Of a stretch of DNA of 64,000 nucleotides, positions 26,721 through 34,879 are shown one piece after another. Position 1 is the first letter of the stretch. Each line of letters opens with the position of its first letter. The notes beneath the pieces are model-generated. The model was not told the origin of the DNA and did not search any database. It saw nothing but the letters and a program-made list of their open reading frames with translations. A program made the translations under genes and the position numbers. The DNA comes from Calothrix sp. PCC 7716 (GTDB lineage: Bacteria; Cyanobacteriota; Cyanobacteriia; Cyanobacteriales; Nostocaceae), in assembly GCF_019977735.1 (NCBI RefSeq), contig NZ_AP025018.1, positions 9,056,580-9,120,579 of the forward strand. The letters run 5' to 3'.

Positions 26721-26871
26721 TTGGTCTATGTAATTAATTTTGGGGAGTTGGCGCCTGCCGTTACGAGATGGTAGGGTGTGTGAAAGCATCTTAATTTTTC
26801 GTTTTATTAAAGATTGTAATAGCTTTCACACACCCTACCCAACATATAAAAATTAATGATACGAACTACTA
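26718..26871. repeat. nested hairpin element, unit 3 of 3
   Basis: Outer arms TTGGTCTATGTAATTAATTTT-like on the left and the complement of AAAATTAATGATACGAACTA on the right. The inner hairpin is GTAGGGTGTGTGAAAG with CTTTCACACACCCTAC around a ~34-base A/T-rich loop. The three units fill most of the space between the export operon and the first precursor promoter. Confidence 0.7.
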
Positions 26872-26906
26872 TCATTTATTTAGACAAGACATCGAAATAA
26901 ATTGAA

Positions 26907-26960
26907 TTGTTAGATAGTTTGGGTGTGACTATATTGGTAATTGTGAGACCCAAATCACAA
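26907..26960 (+). promoter_or_regulatory. promoter and inverted-repeat operator of precursor 1
   Basis: TTGTTA, a 17-base spacer, then TATATT (26930-26935). The inverted repeat TTGTGA-N8-TCACAA at 26941-26960 would cover the transcription start. The same arrangement stands before copies 2 and 3; the spacer inside the repeat differs in copy 1 while the arms are kept. Confidence 0.6.
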
Positions 26961-26993
26961 ATTAATTACTTTAACAACAAAGGAAACAAAACA

Positions 26994-27197
26994 ATGTCTA
27001 ACGAACAACTCATGCAAGAAGAACTCAAAAAAGCTATCGCGTTGGGAAATGAAGTCGCAAGCGATGAATTATCTGACGAAGACCTAGAGCAAGTTGCAGG
27101 TGGTATTAATGTAGTAGTGTGCTTATTCTGGAGTCGAATTCGCCGACGTATAAGAAAATGTCTTCTCCGCTCTCGTATTTATAGCGAAAATGATTAA
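26994..27197 (+). CDS. class II lanthipeptide precursor, copy 1
   Basis: 67 residues; ATG at 26994 chosen over an upstream frame extension because AAAGGA stands 8 bases before it and all three copies agree. The leader (residues 1-37) begins MSNEQLMQEELKKAIALGNE and ends LSDEDLEQVAGG, a double-glycine leader. The predicted 30-residue core has Cys43 and Cys56, Ser47, Ser60 and Ser64, with a basic middle WSRIRRRIRKCLLRSR carrying eight Arg/Lys. The LanM at 28.6 kb would form (methyl)lanthionines and the C39 transporter at 22.4 kb would remove the leader. Pairing of Ser with Cys cannot be decided from sequence. The three copies differ mainly in the core. Confidence 0.85.
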   Translation: MSNEQLMQEELKKAIALGNEVASDELSDEDLEQVAGGINVVVCLFWSRIRRRIRKCLLRSRIYSEND

Positions 27198-27342
27198 GAT
27201 TAAGGCTTTTGCTCAAAGACCTTTAATTCGAGTACAAAATGCCAAGATGCTGCAATATAGTTTATTTAACAAGTCAAAGATTAAAAGCTTATAAGAGCTA
27301 ATACTTTTCAGTAAATAATAGATGATTGTAGTATCTTTCCAG

Positions 27343-27370
27343 CCTGGTTTATTAAATAAACCAGGTTTTT
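27343..27370 (+). terminator. terminator of precursor 1
   Basis: CCTGGTTTATT/AATAAACCAGG hairpin followed by TTTTT. The same hairpin follows copies 2 and 3, so each precursor is its own transcription unit. Confidence 0.8.
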
Positions 27371-27455
27371 ACATGCTTTGATATATCCGGTAATTTGCCT
27401 TTATTTCACTGCACTAACTATTAAATATTTCGTTGATACGTCAAAAGAATTTGAA

Positions 27456-27509
27456 TTGTTTTAAGTATTGAATAACACTATATTGGTAATTGTGAGACCG
27501 GAATCACAA
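27456..27509 (+). promoter_or_regulatory. promoter and inverted-repeat operator of precursor 2
   Basis: TTGTTT at 27456, 17-base spacer, TATATT at 27479-27484, then TTGTGA-N8-TCACAA at 27490-27509. Confidence 0.6.
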
Positions 27510-27542
27510 ATTAATTACTTTAACAACAAAGGAAACAAAACA

Positions 27543-27746
27543 ATGTCTAACGAACAACTCATGCAAGAAGAACTCAAAAAAGCTATCGTGTTGGGAAATG
27601 AAGTCGCAAGCGATGAATTATCTGACGAAGACCTAGAGCAAGTCGCAGGTGGCATTAATGTAGTAGTGTGCTTCTTGTTTACTCGAATTCGCCGACGTAT
27701 AAGAAGATGTATTCTCCGCTCTCGTATTTATAGCGAAAATGATTAA
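27543..27746 (+). CDS. class II lanthipeptide precursor, copy 2
   Basis: 67 residues. The leader is the same as copy 1 except for one Ala-to-Val change (AIVLGNE). The core begins INVVVCFLFTRIRRRIRRC, so relative to copy 1 LFWS becomes FLFT and K becomes R: a Ser is replaced by Thr, which would change lanthionine to methyllanthionine if that residue is used. Cys43, Cys56, Thr47, Ser60 and Ser64 are the candidate ring residues. It sits in a ~550-base tandem unit with its own promoter, AAAGGA ribosome site and terminator. Same partners as copy 1. Confidence 0.85.
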   Translation: MSNEQLMQEELKKAIVLGNEVASDELSDEDLEQVAGGINVVVCFLFTRIRRRIRRCILRSRIYSEND

Positions 27747-27892
27747 GATTAAGGCTTTTGCTTAAATACTTTTAATTTGAGTGCAAAATGCCAAGATGCT
27801 GCAATATAGTTTATTTCACAAGTCAAAGATTAGAAAGCTTATAAGAGCTAATACTTTTCAGTAAATAATAGATGATTGTAGTATCTTTTCAG

Positions 27893-27920
27893 CCTGGTTT
27901 ATTAAATAAACCAGGTTTTT
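27893..27920 (+). terminator. terminator of precursor 2
   Basis: Identical CCTGGTTT.../...AAACCAGG hairpin followed by TTTTT. Confidence 0.8.
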
Positions 27921-28006
27921 ACATGCTTTGATATATCCGGTAATTTGCCTTTATTTAAACTGCACTAACTATTAAATATTTCGTTGATACGTCAAAAGAA
28001 TTTGAA

Positions 28007-28060
28007 TTGTTTTAAGTATTGAATAACACTATATTGGTAATTGTGAGACCGGAATCACAA
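28007..28060 (+). promoter_or_regulatory. promoter and inverted-repeat operator of precursor 3
   Basis: TTGTTT at 28007, 17-base spacer, TATATT at 28030-28035, TTGTGA-N8-TCACAA at 28041-28060. Confidence 0.6.
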
Positions 28061-28093
28061 ATTAATTACTTTAACAACAAAGGAAACAAAATA

Positions 28094-28297
28094 ATGTCTA
28101 ACGAACAACTCATGCAAGAAGAACTCAAAAAAGCTATCGCGTTGGGAAATGAAGTCGCAAGCGATGAATTATCTGACGAAGACCTAGAGCAAGTTGCAGG
28201 TGGCATTAATGTAGTAGTATGCTTCTTGTTTACTCGAATTCGCCGACGTATAAGAAGATGTATTCTCCGCTCTCGTATTTATAGCGAAAATGATTAA
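28094..28297 (+). CDS. class II lanthipeptide precursor, copy 3
   Basis: 67 residues. The leader is identical in sequence to copy 1 and the core identical to copy 2, so copy 3 is a mosaic of the other two at protein level. That fits unequal crossing-over or gene conversion among the tandem ~550-base units (start codons 549 and 551 bases apart). Ring candidates and basic middle are as in copy 2. It converges on the LanM gene across two hairpins. Confidence 0.85.
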   Translation: MSNEQLMQEELKKAIALGNEVASDELSDEDLEQVAGGINVVVCFLFTRIRRRIRRCILRSRIYSEND

Positions 28298-28443
28298 GGT
28301 TAAGGCTTTTGCTTAAATACTTTTAATTTGAGTGTAAAATGCCAAGATGCTGCAATATAGTTTATTTCACAAGTCAAAGATTAGAAAGCTTATAAGAGCT
28401 AATACTTTTCAGTAAATAATAGATGATTGTAGTATCTTTTCAG

Positions 28444-28469
28444 CCTGGTTTATTAAATAAACCAGGTTT
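28444..28469 (+). terminator. terminator of precursor 3
   Basis: The same CCTGGTTT.../...AAACCAGG hairpin, here followed by TTTC rather than TTTTT, so perhaps weaker. Confidence 0.65.
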
Positions 28470-28515
28470 CTACATGCTTTTCTGTATCCTTATCGTAATT
28501 CCTGCTTAGAAAAAA

Positions 28516-28545
28516 GCCTGGTTCATACAATGAACCAGGTTTTAT
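28516..28545. terminator. bidirectional terminator between precursors and LanM
   Basis: CCTGGTTCA/TGAACCAGG hairpin flanked by AAAAAA on the left and TTTTATTT on the right, so it can end both the precursor transcript and the converging LanM transcript. Its stem resembles the precursor terminators. Confidence 0.7.
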
Positions 28546-28588
28546 TTAGGCTTTTCTGAGATGCTACCCTATCCTGCTTAAGCTATAT

Positions 28589-31500
28589 CTATTCCCAGAG
28601 TAATACGGATGGGAGTGACTCTGGGTATGCGAGTCTTAATAACTGATAACCAATACCTGCGGCGCCCTGAAAGAATGCGGGATTAAAGATATCAGCTTTT
28701 AGATCAGGGAATAAATAATAATTTCCAAATTTTCTTTTTCTTGCTACAATAAATGCTGCTTGTTTCTGTGCTAGTTTTAAAAGTTCGGGTAATGATAGCT
28801 TAGAGGCGCCAACTAGTAATGTTTCTATTCTGCCAAAGTTTCCGCAACAAAGATGGTCTAAGTTGGGTAAACCAAAGTTTTTAGTCGTATTAATGGCAAC
28901 CTCTATTTCTCGACGAATTTCTGAGTTATCAAGAATAGATAAACTACCTAAACGTCCTAAAGCGATGCCAGGGGCGCCGTGACACCAACTAGTCATAAAA
29001 TTATTGTCGTCTAAGTCCGCTTTGGTATCTGCCCAGTTTCCAGTATCAGGGAAAAATAAACTCCGCTCTTTTGATATTGCTGCCTTAGCTGCTTCAAAAA
29101 AATATGTTTGTTGCGTTATTTGGAATAATTGTAATAAAGCATAAGCAATACCAGCGGTGCCATGCGAAAATCCAGAACTAATTTGAGTCGTATTATTTAG
29201 TAAATGATGCCCACAATTAACCGCTTGTTCTAAAATAGCTGGTTCTGGTTTGATGGCGTACAAACTTAGTAACCCTAGTATTGTTCCGGCGGCGCCATTT
29301 ACTAAATCAAACTGATTATCATTCTCTATTATTTCCTTGGTTATTAAAGTTGCAACAATACTCGCAACTTCTATAAGCTTGGGCTTCTCTAGAAATTGAC
29401 TAATTTTGACTAATGTGTAAATAATAGACCCATAACCACTACCTGCACCTATACCCTCTTGCATAAACATTGGTTGGTTATTTGAGTTTGGTGGAGATAG
29501 TAAAGATTCTGTCAGGTCATTTAAGGCGCCTATCGCTAAGTCTTTAAATCCAGTATTGCCAGTAACTTTTGCTACTGATGCTAAAAATAAAGCGATACCA
29601 CAAACACCATCATATAAACTATCACCAATAGGTTGAAGTTGATATCGTCCAGCTTCAGGGTTATATTCCATACCAATCCAAGTAATGCTACCGTTGGCTG
29701 TATGAATAGCTCGTTTCTGAATTTCTTTGGCTATTTCCACAGCTTCTTGCACTAACTCAGCTTGCGTTAATTCATATTGTGAGTCTACACTTAAAACGCT
29801 CTTCGTACCAGTAGATGCTGTATTATTTTTGCCTTGAGTAATGCGTAACTGAAAAGAACTGCGAATAATTGAGACTTGTAATGCTAAATCATCATTACTC
29901 ATCTGCTGAAGACGAGAAACCATTCGGTCGTAACCAGATTCTTTAAAATACCGAGCGACTTGGGAATTCTTGAGCATTAAAGCATCGCTGTTAGAGTCAG
30001 TCACAAAGTATGGAATATCCATCTGTTCCATAGCTTCTAACTCAAAAGCCAAAAGCGACCAAGCAGGGGGTTTATCGTCAACTACAAGCATTGCCCGACT
30101 TAATACATCCAGTTTAATGCTGTAATCAATACCATGCTGTAAATATTTTGGTTGCTGCGCTCTATCTAAGACATCAGCATATATTTGACTGTTACGAAAC
30201 AAAAACCGTATTTTTTGATGAGCTAAAGACTGTAATGGATTATCGCTAGCTAAAAGTTCTTGGCGCCGAGAAGATAGCAACCGATACATTGTCTCAAAGC
30301 CATCTATAATTTCCTTTAGGTAGTTATTTGGCGAAACAAAAGTATCACCAAGCATAACAGTATTTGCTTGAACTGACATTGTGCCAGTTTCATACTCCAT
30401 TACCATGTCGTCAGTATTGACGTTTTGCCATTTGCGTTTGCGAGCTGCAATTTCCTGCTCTTCAACTCCTCCTAAACCACTATCATCTACAGCATTACCT
30501 TGTGAATCAAATTCCCATCTAGGTAGTAAACCAGTTCTAATTACAGAACTTGTCACTAATTTACTTGCCAAATACTGGGCGCCTCTTTTTTCTTCCATCG
30601 TTGGGTCAATATCACATGCATCTGGTTGCAAAAGAGTTTCCAAATCTATTAGAACCGGATGTTCACCATTGGCAATTAGATTTTCATGATGGAAATCTGT
30701 AGCTTGAAGTATATAAAGTAAACATAAAATCATCCCCGAACGCTGGTAATATCGCTGCACTGCTTGTTCAGAGTCACAAGGTAAATGCTCTACATACTCC
30801 ATCCAACCATGAGTTTTAGAATCTATGACTTTGATGATTTTGAAGAGTACTTCGATAGATTGTTGATTACACCAGTTCAAAAGTTCAGAATAAGCTTTTT
30901 CTAAACCTAAACCTCTAGGTTTGTATATCAGCTTAAATCCAGAAGCAAAGGTTAAAGCAATTACCGAACGTCCTTGGTTGTGTGGGTCAGAAAGATTAAG
31001 TTTTACTTCAGTTAGTTGGCTTACGTCTGCTTGAAAGGTTTGTTGAATGACTGGTAAATCTGTTGCTAACCGCTGAATGAACTCTGCTTTCTCCTCTACC
31101 CAAAAGTTTATTGCTGTTCCAATTAAGCGTGCGAGAACACTATATTTCTGGAAAAAAGATAGTAGTTTATCTGCTGCCAAATGTTGGAGAAAAATTTTAT
31201 ACTGTGAATCAAAGCCATTCTGTTGTCGAGATGATGCAAGTGTATAAGTAGAAGACTTTAATGCTTTAAATTCTGAAAACTCAAGTTCCAAGGTCTGAGA
31301 ACAAAGCATGGCTAATTTCACTAGAAGCTGTCGCTCCATACTTACATAACACTCTTCTGATGGCAAATAAGTGCAATTATTAAGTAGTGAATTTAACTGT
31401 TGTCGAGCGATGAAAACGAAGGGTAGATAAAGTGATTCAAAGGGAATTTGTTTATTGATATCAAGACATTTATCGGCATTTGCACAAGCTTCCCAGTCTG

Positions 31501-31792
31501 TATTAAAAACTTCTTGTAAAGTATTTGCCCACTCAGGAAAATACTCTGTGGCAAGACGAACATCACCAAGAAGGGTAGCAACCGCACTAGAATTTACATT
31601 ATCCCAAACAAGACGTTTAGCAAACTTTTCAATATTCCCTTTTGCAACTCCCTGACTCCATACCTGCCAACGAGAGCGAACTATCTGAGTATCTACTTTT
31701 TTTGTATCTGGAACAAATTGGTTGCTTAATCTTTCTTTTAAATTACTTGCTTGCTCAACTATTAATACTAAATCTTGTAGCAATACTTTCAT
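28589..31792 (-). CDS. lanM: class II lanthipeptide synthetase LanM (ProcM-like)
   Basis: 1067 residues, a full bifunctional LanM. The N-terminal dehydratase is lipid-kinase-like: FKLIYKPRGLGLEKAYSEL (~285), DFHHENLIANGEHPVLIDLE (~375-395) and the downstream LFRNSQIYADVL. It phosphorylates Ser/Thr of the precursor and eliminates phosphate. The C-terminal LanC-like cyclase carries zinc ligands Cys937 (WCHGAPGIALG) and Cys982-Cys983 (LCCGNFGRIE). A CCG in place of CHG gives three cysteine ligands, as in the prochlorosin synthetase ProcM, a clade known for relaxed substrate choice. Its substrates are presumably the three precursors just across the terminator. It lies 193 bases downstream of an AraC-type gene. 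Confidence 0.95.
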   Translation of the reverse strand: MKVLLQDLVLIVEQASNLKERLSNQFVPDTKKVDTQIVRSRWQVWSQGVAKGNIEKFAKRLVWDNVNSSAVATLLGDVRLATEYFPEWANTLQEVFNTDWEACANADKCLDINKQIPFESLYLPFVFIARQQLNSLLNNCTYLPSEECYVSMERQLLVKLAMLCSQTLELEFSEFKALKSSTYTLASSRQQNGFDSQYKIFLQHLAADKLLSFFQKYSVLARLIGTAINFWVEEKAEFIQRLATDLPVIQQTFQADVSQLTEVKLNLSDPHNQGRSVIALTFASGFKLIYKPRGLGLEKAYSELLNWCNQQSIEVLFKIIKVIDSKTHGWMEYVEHLPCDSEQAVQRYYQRSGMILCLLYILQATDFHHENLIANGEHPVLIDLETLLQPDACDIDPTMEEKRGAQYLASKLVTSSVIRTGLLPRWEFDSQGNAVDDSGLGGVEEQEIAARKRKWQNVNTDDMVMEYETGTMSVQANTVMLGDTFVSPNNYLKEIIDGFETMYRLLSSRRQELLASDNPLQSLAHQKIRFLFRNSQIYADVLDRAQQPKYLQHGIDYSIKLDVLSRAMLVVDDKPPAWSLLAFELEAMEQMDIPYFVTDSNSDALMLKNSQVARYFKESGYDRMVSRLQQMSNDDLALQVSIIRSSFQLRITQGKNNTASTGTKSVLSVDSQYELTQAELVQEAVEIAKEIQKRAIHTANGSITWIGMEYNPEAGRYQLQPIGDSLYDGVCGIALFLASVAKVTGNTGFKDLAIGALNDLTESLLSPPNSNNQPMFMQEGIGAGSGYGSIIYTLVKISQFLEKPKLIEVASIVATLITKEIIENDNQFDLVNGAAGTILGLLSLYAIKPEPAILEQAVNCGHHLLNNTTQISSGFSHGTAGIAYALLQLFQITQQTYFFEAAKAAISKERSLFFPDTGNWADTKADLDDNNFMTSWCHGAPGIALGRLGSLSILDNSEIRREIEVAINTTKNFGLPNLDHLCCGNFGRIETLLVGASKLSLPELLKLAQKQAAFIVARKRKFGNYYLFPDLKADIFNPAFFQGAAGIGYQLLRLAYPESLPSVLLWE

Positions 31793-31985
31793 GTAATATA
31801 ACTCCTATAAATTAAGATTTTGGCTTTACTCACATTTCCCCACAATCAAACCTATATTAATTCTAGATCATAGTATTTTGGTTGCCTATCTGAAATGCTT
31901 CGATATGACTAATAATTTTTTCGTTTCACAAATAAACACAAAACAGACACACTATTCTAGAACAAACCTATCAAGTTTCGTTTAC

Positions 31986-32612
31986 TCAAGGTCGATTTTC
32001 TCGACGCCATACTTGAGGAGTTACATCAAAGCTAAGGCGAAACTGACGGAAAAAACAGCCTACATATCTATAACCTATAGTTTCTGCAATTTGTTCGATT
32101 GATAGGTCAGTTTCCGAAAGCAACTTACACGCTGCTATTATCCGACGATGAATTATCCAGCGATGTAATGACTTTCCGGTTTGGCGCCGCATTAAATCAG
32201 TTAAATAAGTAGGGGAATAACCAACAGCTTTGGCAACATCTTCCAGTTTGATGTTTTGTTGATAATTGTCTTCAATAAATTCAAAGACTTGATTCACTTG
32301 CGGACAAGGGTGAGACATGCGAAAGAGATTGATTTCGTTAATTTTTGATGTTGATTGCTCAGACTGTTGATCTGCGGTATCAATTAAACCATTAATCTGC
32401 TCAACAGCGCTTTGTAGGCTTTGTAAGCACTCTTGCTTTTTGTCATCACTCCAACTGTTTCCGTTTGTTTTGAGCAAGTCAGCTGATGTAATAATTGCGT
32501 TTATATGAGAGCGTAGTTGTTGAATAAGTTGATTCAACTCGAATATGTGTTCATTTCCTTGATTTTCTTGCATAAAGGAATGCATTTCTATTTCTAACGA
32601 CTTAACGAACAT
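31986..32612 (-). CDS. AraC-type regulator with degenerate DHp-like N-terminus
   Basis: 208 residues. The C-terminal ~100 are an AraC helix-turn-helix pair (NIKLEDVAKAVGYSPTYLTD, then DLSIEQIAETIGYRYVGCFF followed by RQFRLSFDVTPQVWR). Residues ~25-85 resemble the dimerisation helices of histidine kinases: QQLRSHINAIITSADLL lines up with the HELRTPLNAI box, followed by QECLQSLQSAVEQINGLID. The phospho-accepting His is replaced by Gln31, so the segment probably serves dimerisation or protein contact only. By position it should regulate the LanM gene and perhaps the precursors. Confidence 0.8.
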   Translation of the reverse strand: MFVKSLEIEMHSFMQENQGNEHIFELNQLIQQLRSHINAIITSADLLKTNGNSWSDDKKQECLQSLQSAVEQINGLIDTADQQSEQSTSKINEINLFRMSHPCPQVNQVFEFIEDNYQQNIKLEDVAKAVGYSPTYLTDLMRRQTGKSLHRWIIHRRIIAACKLLSETDLSIEQIAETIGYRYVGCFFRQFRLSFDVTPQVWRRENRP

Positions 32613-33236
32613 AAAGTAAATCCTGTGCTTAATAAAAGTTGAATGCTGAAAATAAGTAATTTAGTAATAACTAAACTTGTCTACACAAGTACTATTAACA
32701 TTGACACAGAAAATAATAGCGTTGTTTCAACTTCAGTAATAACGTCATGAGTTACGCAATCTCCTTTGATAAAAATTTTTAACTCTTGTCTCACCGTAAC
32801 GATGTTATTTAAGAGTTTATGCAGTTCTTTGTTACAAAAATTTATATTTAATTTTCAATACAATGTTAAATATAATACATAAATATTCGATTTACAGATG
32901 TAAGGCTTATTTAGCCAAGGTTTTGGATGAATACGTATGTATAAAATGTTACAAAAATTTTTGAGATAAATTTTCTGAAAAAGATGAGCAATCTGAAAAA
33001 CTGAGTTTGTTAGTACAACTTGTATATATTCAGGACTCACGCAAAAACCCTATAAACCTGGAATATGAGTCGATAATTTGTAGTAAAAACGACAATTTTG
33101 GGTAGAAACCAGGTTTCTGTGCGTAACTCCTAATATTATAAAGACAATTTAAGAACTTACAATTAAAAAGTAAAAAATAAAAGTTGTGTTATAAAATATC
33201 AGAAGTGTGCCAATAAAATAAAATATAAAAACCAAA
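32613..33236. other. intergenic region, no gene recognised
   Basis: A/T-rich divergent region between the AraC-type gene and the peptidase gene; it should hold both promoters. A short palindrome AGAAACCAGGTTTCT at 33105-33119 is a common cyanobacterial dispersed repeat. The open frame at 32855-33040 looks like chance. Confidence 0.5.
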
Positions 33237-34823
33237 GTGAAGCTCATTTATAAAGTTATAACATCAGTTACGGTTGCGATAACAGGCGCCATTGGTTGTT
33301 TTGTAGTTGCAGCAGAAGCGTCAACACTTAGACTCGGACAACGTTCTACTGGACTGACTGTTACTCAGGGCGATGTAGCAATGCGTGCAGATAAAGCAAG
33401 GCAAAGATTTAATGTTGATGGTAGTGGAATACTTGTAGGGGTAATTTCAGATAGCTTCAACAACCTAGGCGGCGCCCAAACAGATATTGCCAACGGAGAC
33501 TTGCCGTCAGATATCACAGTGTTAAAAGACCTACCAAGTGAAGGTTCAGATGAAGCTCGCGCTTTGATGCAAATTATTCATGATGTTGCTCCAGGCGCCA
33601 AATTTGCATTTCACGTACCAACGGCATCACCAAATGATCTTTCGACAGTAACAAGAAACTATGCAGAAGCAATTCGTAAACTGGCAGACGCAGGAGCAAA
33701 AATTATAGTATCTGATATTGGCGACCCATTTGACCCAATGTTTCAAGATGGAATAATTGCTCAAACTATCAATAGTGTAGCATTTAGACCCGGAAATTCT
33801 GGAGTCTCCTTTTTTGCATCTGCTGGTAATGACGCTCGGAGTAGTTATGAAAGTGCATTTAGGAGTAGTGGCATACAAGATTCCCTAAACGGTGGAGAGT
33901 TCCATAATTTTAACTCGGATGGAGGCGTTGATATTTTTCAAAAAATAACAATTCCTGAAGGTCGTTTTGCTAATTTCTTTTTTCAATGGGACGAACCCTT
34001 TGCTTCTTTGGGTAGTAAAGGTTCTGAAAATGACCTTGATTTTTACTTATACGATAGTAGTGGTACTAATATATTGGCTCAAAGTACGGATGCGAATATA
34101 GGTCAAGACCCAGCAGAATTCTTTTCATTCCCCAACGATGGGCTAACACAAGAATTTAATTTAGCAATTTCTAAAAAAAGTGGAAACAGCCCTGGTTTGA
34201 TGAAATATATCGTGGGAGGAGCAGGGGGTGAGTTTCAAATCAACGAATATGACACAAAGAGTGGTACTACTTTTGGGTATAGCAATGCCAAGGGAGCTAT
34301 GGCAGTTGGCGCCGTTTCATACTTAGAAACACCAGAATTTGGAGTTAACCCAGCACGCAAAAGACTCTTCTCTTCAACTGGATGTGTACCAATTTTATTT
34401 GATACAAGTGGCAACCGTTTAGCAAAACCCGAATGTCGAGAAAAACCTGGAATAATGGCGCCTGATGGGGTGAATAACACTTTTTTTGGGAATGATATAG
34501 AGGAAGACCCAGACGATTTTCCAAATTTTTCTGGAAGCTCTGCGGCAGCACCTCACGCTGCGGCAGTAGCAGCTTTAATGCTTCAGCTTAATCCAAATTT
34601 AACTCCTACCCAAATCTATTCCATTCTTAAAGAAACAGCTCTTGATATGGACGACCCAGATACCCCTGGATTTGACAGAGGTTTTGATTTTGCTACAGGT
34701 TATGGATTTATTAATGCAGAAGCAGCAATTGCACGAGTTCAGGCAACAATTCCCGAACCATCTTTACTGTTAGGAATATTAATAGTAGCTTGTCTTACTC
34801 GCTTTACTAAAATTAAAAATTAA
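33237..34823 (+). CDS. subtilase-fold peptidase with PEP-CTERM tail (S8/S53-like)
   Basis: 528 residues (GTG start at 33237). Signal peptide (VTVAITGAIGCFVVAAEAS). Asp72 lies in ILVGVISDSFN, the nucleophile Ser435 in GSSAAAPHAAAVAALM. The canonical HGT histidine block is replaced by DEARALMQIIHDVAPGA, where Glu106 aligns with the catalytic His; that pattern recalls the Ser-Glu-Asp triad of sedolisins. A domain between ~215 and 335 (FFFQWDEPFAS, NDLDFYLYDSSG) looks like a pre-peptidase C-terminal-type beta domain. The end IPEPSLLLGILIVACLTRF plus a basic tail is a PEP-CTERM sorting signal, so it is processed by an exosortase and retained at the envelope. Substrate is unknown. Confidence 0.82.
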   Translation: MKLIYKVITSVTVAITGAIGCFVVAAEASTLRLGQRSTGLTVTQGDVAMRADKARQRFNVDGSGILVGVISDSFNNLGGAQTDIANGDLPSDITVLKDLPSEGSDEARALMQIIHDVAPGAKFAFHVPTASPNDLSTVTRNYAEAIRKLADAGAKIIVSDIGDPFDPMFQDGIIAQTINSVAFRPGNSGVSFFASAGNDARSSYESAFRSSGIQDSLNGGEFHNFNSDGGVDIFQKITIPEGRFANFFFQWDEPFASLGSKGSENDLDFYLYDSSGTNILAQSTDANIGQDPAEFFSFPNDGLTQEFNLAISKKSGNSPGLMKYIVGGAGGEFQINEYDTKSGTTFGYSNAKGAMAVGAVSYLETPEFGVNPARKRLFSSTGCVPILFDTSGNRLAKPECREKPGIMAPDGVNNTFFGNDIEEDPDDFPNFSGSSAAAPHAAAVAALMLQLNPNLTPTQIYSILKETALDMDDPDTPGFDRGFDFATGYGFINAEAAIARVQATIPEPSLLLGILIVACLTRFTKIKN

Positions 34824-34879
34824 ATATCATCTTGTGGAGCGGGCATCCTTGCCCGCCCCTGTTAATTTAATTAAAAGCT

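Noticed and set aside
26907-28475. Tandem ~550-base units as a possible satellite or integron-like array
   Set aside because: Each unit is fully explained by promoter, precursor gene and terminator; no attC-like sites or integrase.
32855-33040. 61-codon minus-strand open frame
   Set aside because: A/T-rich intergenic composition, no ribosome site, no recognisable sequence.
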